Source: JBDTNQ01 sp039933635
Lineage (GTDB): Bacteria > Acidobacteriota > Vicinamibacteria > Vicinamibacterales > SCN-69-37
Length of the DNA: 43,178 bases
Direction: 5' to 3'
Assembly: GCA_039933635.1 (NCBI GenBank)
Contig: JBDTNQ010000023.1
Location: forward strand, 1-43,178
Shown one piece after another: positions 40,919 through 43,178 of this stretch. The position numbers and the translations under genes are program-made. Each line of letters starts with the position of its first letter. Position 1 is the first letter of the stretch. The notes beneath the pieces were generated by a model, which was not told the origin of the DNA, searched no databases, and saw only the letters and a program-made list of their open reading frames with translations.

Positions 40919-41193
40919 CACGGACGAATCATAAAGCCTGTCGCGCGGCCCGACGGCACATCATCGTCGGCCTGCACGTCTTCGACGCGCGCGGCCGGGG
41001 GGCCCTGGCGCAGGCGCTGCTCGAACCGCGCCATCGCCTCGGCCTCGCCCTCGGCGAGGACCTCGACGGCGCCGTCCCCACGGTTTGAGACCCAACCGTG
41101 AATGCCTTCCGAACCGGCCGCTCGTTCGGCAAAAAAACGGAAGCCCACGCCCTGCACACGGCCCTTCAGCACGTATCGTCTGGCCACGCGCAT
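40918..41193 (-). CDS. Acylphosphatase
   Basis: A 91-residue enzyme hydrolysing carboxyl-phosphate bonds. Catalytic motifs VLKGRVQGVGFRFFAE (with the phosphate-binding Arg) and GWVSNRGDGAVEVLAEG (with Asn) are intact. ATG 41193 is preferred to GTG 41199. It overlaps apt by one base and is probably co-transcribed with it. Confidence 0.93.
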   Translation of the reverse strand: MRVARRYVLKGRVQGVGFRFFAERAAGSEGIHGWVSNRGDGAVEVLAEGEAEAMARFEQRLRQGPPAARVEDVQADDDVPSGRATGFMIRP

Positions 41194-41276
41194 CGCCACA
41201 GTATAGATGAGGGGTTGCGCCGATCACGAGAGTCGCATCATAGTGGCCGGTCGCCCACCGGAGGGGGCTCCTGGAT

Positions 41277-43115
41277 ATGAACGATGAGACGCGACTGAAC
41301 GTCGAAGTTGGAAGTTCGACGTTGGACAAAAGGCTGGCCTCGACGCTGTTCGCCACGATCGGCTTCTGTGCGCTGCCAGCGCTGGCTCTCGCGCAGGCCC
41401 CCCCGGCTCTCAGGATTACCCAGGAAGTCGTCGTCACCGCTTCGGTCGCGCCGGTCGTCACCACGGATGTCGCCCGCGACGTCAACATCATCACTCGCAG
41501 TGACCTCGACCTGCTTGGCCTGAAGTCGATCATTGACGCGCTGCGGCTGGTGCCCGGGGTGGACGCGCGGGCGAGAGGCCCGCTCGACGTGCAGACGGAC
41601 TTCTCCATCCGAGGCGCCACATTTGGACAGAATCTGATCCTCGTTGACGGCATTCGTTTGAACGACAGTCAGACCGGGCACCACAACGGCGAAATTCCCC
41701 TGCCGGCAATCGCCGTCGACCGCATCGAGATCGTGGAAGGCGCCGGGTCCGCCGTTCACGGCGCGGACGCGCTCGGCGGGACGATCAACGTCATCAGCCG
41801 GCATGGATCCTATGCGGCCGGCAGTCTCACCTACGGGCAGCACCACGCGGTCGACACACAGGCCTCGATCGGCGGCGGGCGACTGCCCGTGGGATGGACC
41901 CTGTCGGGCTGGGGAGGCCGCAGCGACGGCTTCATGTTCGACCGCGAGTTCGCCTTCGGCGGCGCCGCGGTCCGCGGCACTCCCGCGCGCGGCGTCACGA
42001 TCGACCTGCGCCATCAACGACGGGCGTTCGGCGCCAACGGTTTCTACGGCAACTCGCCCTCGAAAGAGTGGACGGACGGCACGATCGGCGGCGCGCAGTA
42101 CCTGCACGCCGGTGCCGCCTGGACAACGGTCGTGCAGGGGTCGATGAGAAATCACGGCGATCACTTCCGATGGGACATCGCGCGTCCCGGCTTCGCCGAA
42201 AACCGCCATCGCACCAACGCCGGCGATCTGCAGGCGCGGGTGGAGCGTCGTCTAGGCGCCTCCACCGTTACGATTGGCGCCTCCGGAGGCGGTGATTGGG
42301 TGCATTCCAGTAATCTCGGCGATCACCACGAACAGCGCGGAGGCGCGTTCGCCGAGTGGCAGGCCCCGCTGTCGGCTCGCGCGACGCTCGTCGCGGGTCT
42401 GCGCTTCGACGACTACTCCACGTTTGGCCGCTCAAGCAGTCCATCGGTGTCCGTGGTGGCACACGCCACGCGCGATCTGCGGCTGCGCGCTTCGGCCGGG
42501 CACGCGTTTCGCGTGCCGACCTACACCGAGCGTTTCTACACGGATCCAAGCAACCAGGGCACCCCTGATCTCGGGGCGGAACGCGGATGGTCCGTGGACG
42601 GCGGCGCAGATTGGACGCGCGCCGGATGGACCAGTTCCCTGTCCGTATTCACGCGCTGGGACAACGACGTGATCGACTGGCTGCGCGCGACGACCGCGGA
42701 CGTCTGGCGCTCCGGCAATGTACGCGACGTGACGACGCGCGGCCTCGAGGCCAGCGTGAGCCACCGCACCGGACCCGCCTACGTGCGCGCCTACTACACC
42801 GGGCTGTCCGTGGACGCCCCGTCCGTGGGTCTCCTGTCAAAATACGTGCTCGAATACGCGCGTCATCAGGCCGGCGGATCGGTCAGCCTGCCCGTCGGCG
42901 CCGGCGCCCGCATCGCACTGAACGCGGACTTCCGGAACCGCCTCGTCGCGCAGACGTGGCACTCCTACACGCTCCTCAGCGCCCGCGTGAGTCGCGCCTT
43001 CAAACGAACGGATGTGTACCTGGATGGCTCGAATCTGCTGAACGCGAACTATCAGGAAATCGCCGGAGTGGCCATGCCCGGACGCTGGATGAGCGTCGGC
43101 GTGACCGTGCGATGA
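41277..43115 (+). CDS. BtuB-like TonB-dependent receptor
   Basis: Outer-membrane transporter: signal peptide (LFATIGFCALPALALAQAPP), TonB box-like ITQEVVVTA, plug domain (SIIDALRLVPGVDARARGPL, FSIRGATFGQNLILVDGIRL, RIEIVEGAGSAVHGADALGG, TINVISRHG) and a barrel of about 450 residues ending in TDVYLDGSNLLNANYQEIAG and a terminal strand MSVGVTVR. The size (about 612 residues) and lack of a CarboxypepD_reg domain place it nearer to BtuB/siderophore receptors than to Oar. The upstream 80 bases do not show a cobalamin riboswitch; ggaggggg precedes ATG 41277. The ligand may be vitamin B12, iron or another chelate. Confidence 0.9.
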   Translation: MNDETRLNVEVGSSTLDKRLASTLFATIGFCALPALALAQAPPALRITQEVVVTASVAPVVTTDVARDVNIITRSDLDLLGLKSIIDALRLVPGVDARARGPLDVQTDFSIRGATFGQNLILVDGIRLNDSQTGHHNGEIPLPAIAVDRIEIVEGAGSAVHGADALGGTINVISRHGSYAAGSLTYGQHHAVDTQASIGGGRLPVGWTLSGWGGRSDGFMFDREFAFGGAAVRGTPARGVTIDLRHQRRAFGANGFYGNSPSKEWTDGTIGGAQYLHAGAAWTTVVQGSMRNHGDHFRWDIARPGFAENRHRTNAGDLQARVERRLGASTVTIGASGGGDWVHSSNLGDHHEQRGGAFAEWQAPLSARATLVAGLRFDDYSTFGRSSSPSVSVVAHATRDLRLRASAGHAFRVPTYTERFYTDPSNQGTPDLGAERGWSVDGGADWTRAGWTSSLSVFTRWDNDVIDWLRATTADVWRSGNVRDVTTRGLEASVSHRTGPAYVRAYYTGLSVDAPSVGLLSKYVLEYARHQAGGSVSLPVGAGARIALNADFRNRLVAQTWHSYTLLSARVSRAFKRTDVYLDGSNLLNANYQEIAGVAMPGRWMSVGVTVR

Positions 43116-43128
43116 TTCGAGCTACCCC

Positions 43129-43178
43129 ATGATCCTCGCATGCAAAGCCTGCGGGCAGAAGAACCGCCTCGACGCCGC
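43129..43178 (+). CDS. Probable thioredoxin (TrxC-like), N-terminal fragment
   Basis: The frame from ATG 43129 reads MILACKACGQKNRLDA and runs off the window. A short N-terminal CxxC zinc ribbon followed by KNRL is characteristic of thioredoxin-2 (TrxC) proteins, whose redox CGPC motif would lie outside the window. Only 16 codons are visible, so this is tentative. Confidence 0.45.
   Translation, partial: MILACKACGQKNRLDA

Noticed and set aside
41200..41276. Cobalamin riboswitch before the BtuB-like receptor
   Set aside because: Fewer than 80 bases separate it from the acylphosphatase start, and no B12-box sequence is visible.
1..43178. CRISPR array
   Set aside because: No regularly spaced repeats of 23-40 bases and no cas genes were seen.

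Overview
The window is GC-rich bacterial chromosome. Two Oar-like TonB-dependent receptors with an N-terminal carboxypeptidase-regulatory domain, remnants of a third, MacB/FtsX-type permeases and a carboxypeptidase-regulatory/conserved-domain fusion together suggest an Acidobacteriota (possibly Vicinamibacteria-like) genome. This taxonomic placement is inference from gene families; no rRNA is present.

Layout. 1-2550: the 3' part of an IS3-family element, a 5'-truncated sensor kinase and a decayed FtsX permease fragment. 2955-4112: a secreted carboxypeptidase-regulatory-domain protein. 4479-9476 (minus): a tight five-gene operon (patatin, HAD phosphatase, class III aminotransferase, PaaK-like adenylate-forming enzyme, TPR protein), with a glycerophosphodiester phosphodiesterase diverging from an overlapping start. 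10450-11476: a secreted helix-hairpin-helix protein and a decayed duplicate of its 5' region. 11696-15240: a transposon graveyard holding integrase and IS3 remnants and a complete IS3-family element (12662-15240). That element is split at its orfA/orfB junction by an IS110/IS1111-type element (13554-14912), whose 3' non-coding segment appears to carry bridge-RNA guides matching the very site it occupies. 15939-21543: FtsX permease, TonB receptor and metallophosphoesterase. 21562-29665 (minus): one co-directional run of response regulator, histidine kinase, dual-specificity phosphatase, PepSY-like protein, TonB receptor, ABC permease and ABC ATPase. 29792-30770: debris of a helicase/DUF499 (Hma-like) defence locus and of another TonB receptor. 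30987-33702: an ACP / ketosynthase / alpha-oxoamine synthase cassette with overlapping stop and start codons, likely a lipid or signal biosynthesis unit. 34061-35918: a truncated alpha/beta hydrolase and a membrane protein. 36234-40182: the end of an integrative element (repeats, two winged-helix replication-relaxation-like genes, a very large perfect palindrome, excisionase, tyrosine integrase) abutting an intact tRNA-Arg(CCT) at 40240-40316. 40382-43178: housekeeping-type genes apt and acylphosphatase, a BtuB-like receptor and the start of a probable thioredoxin.

The most interesting points are the IS1111 element with a readable guide-to-target match, the ACP-KS-oxoamine synthase cassette, the five-gene aminotransferase/ligase/lipase operon, the large palindrome in the integrative element and the fossil defence genes. 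All functions are read from motifs and gene order only; no searches were run.
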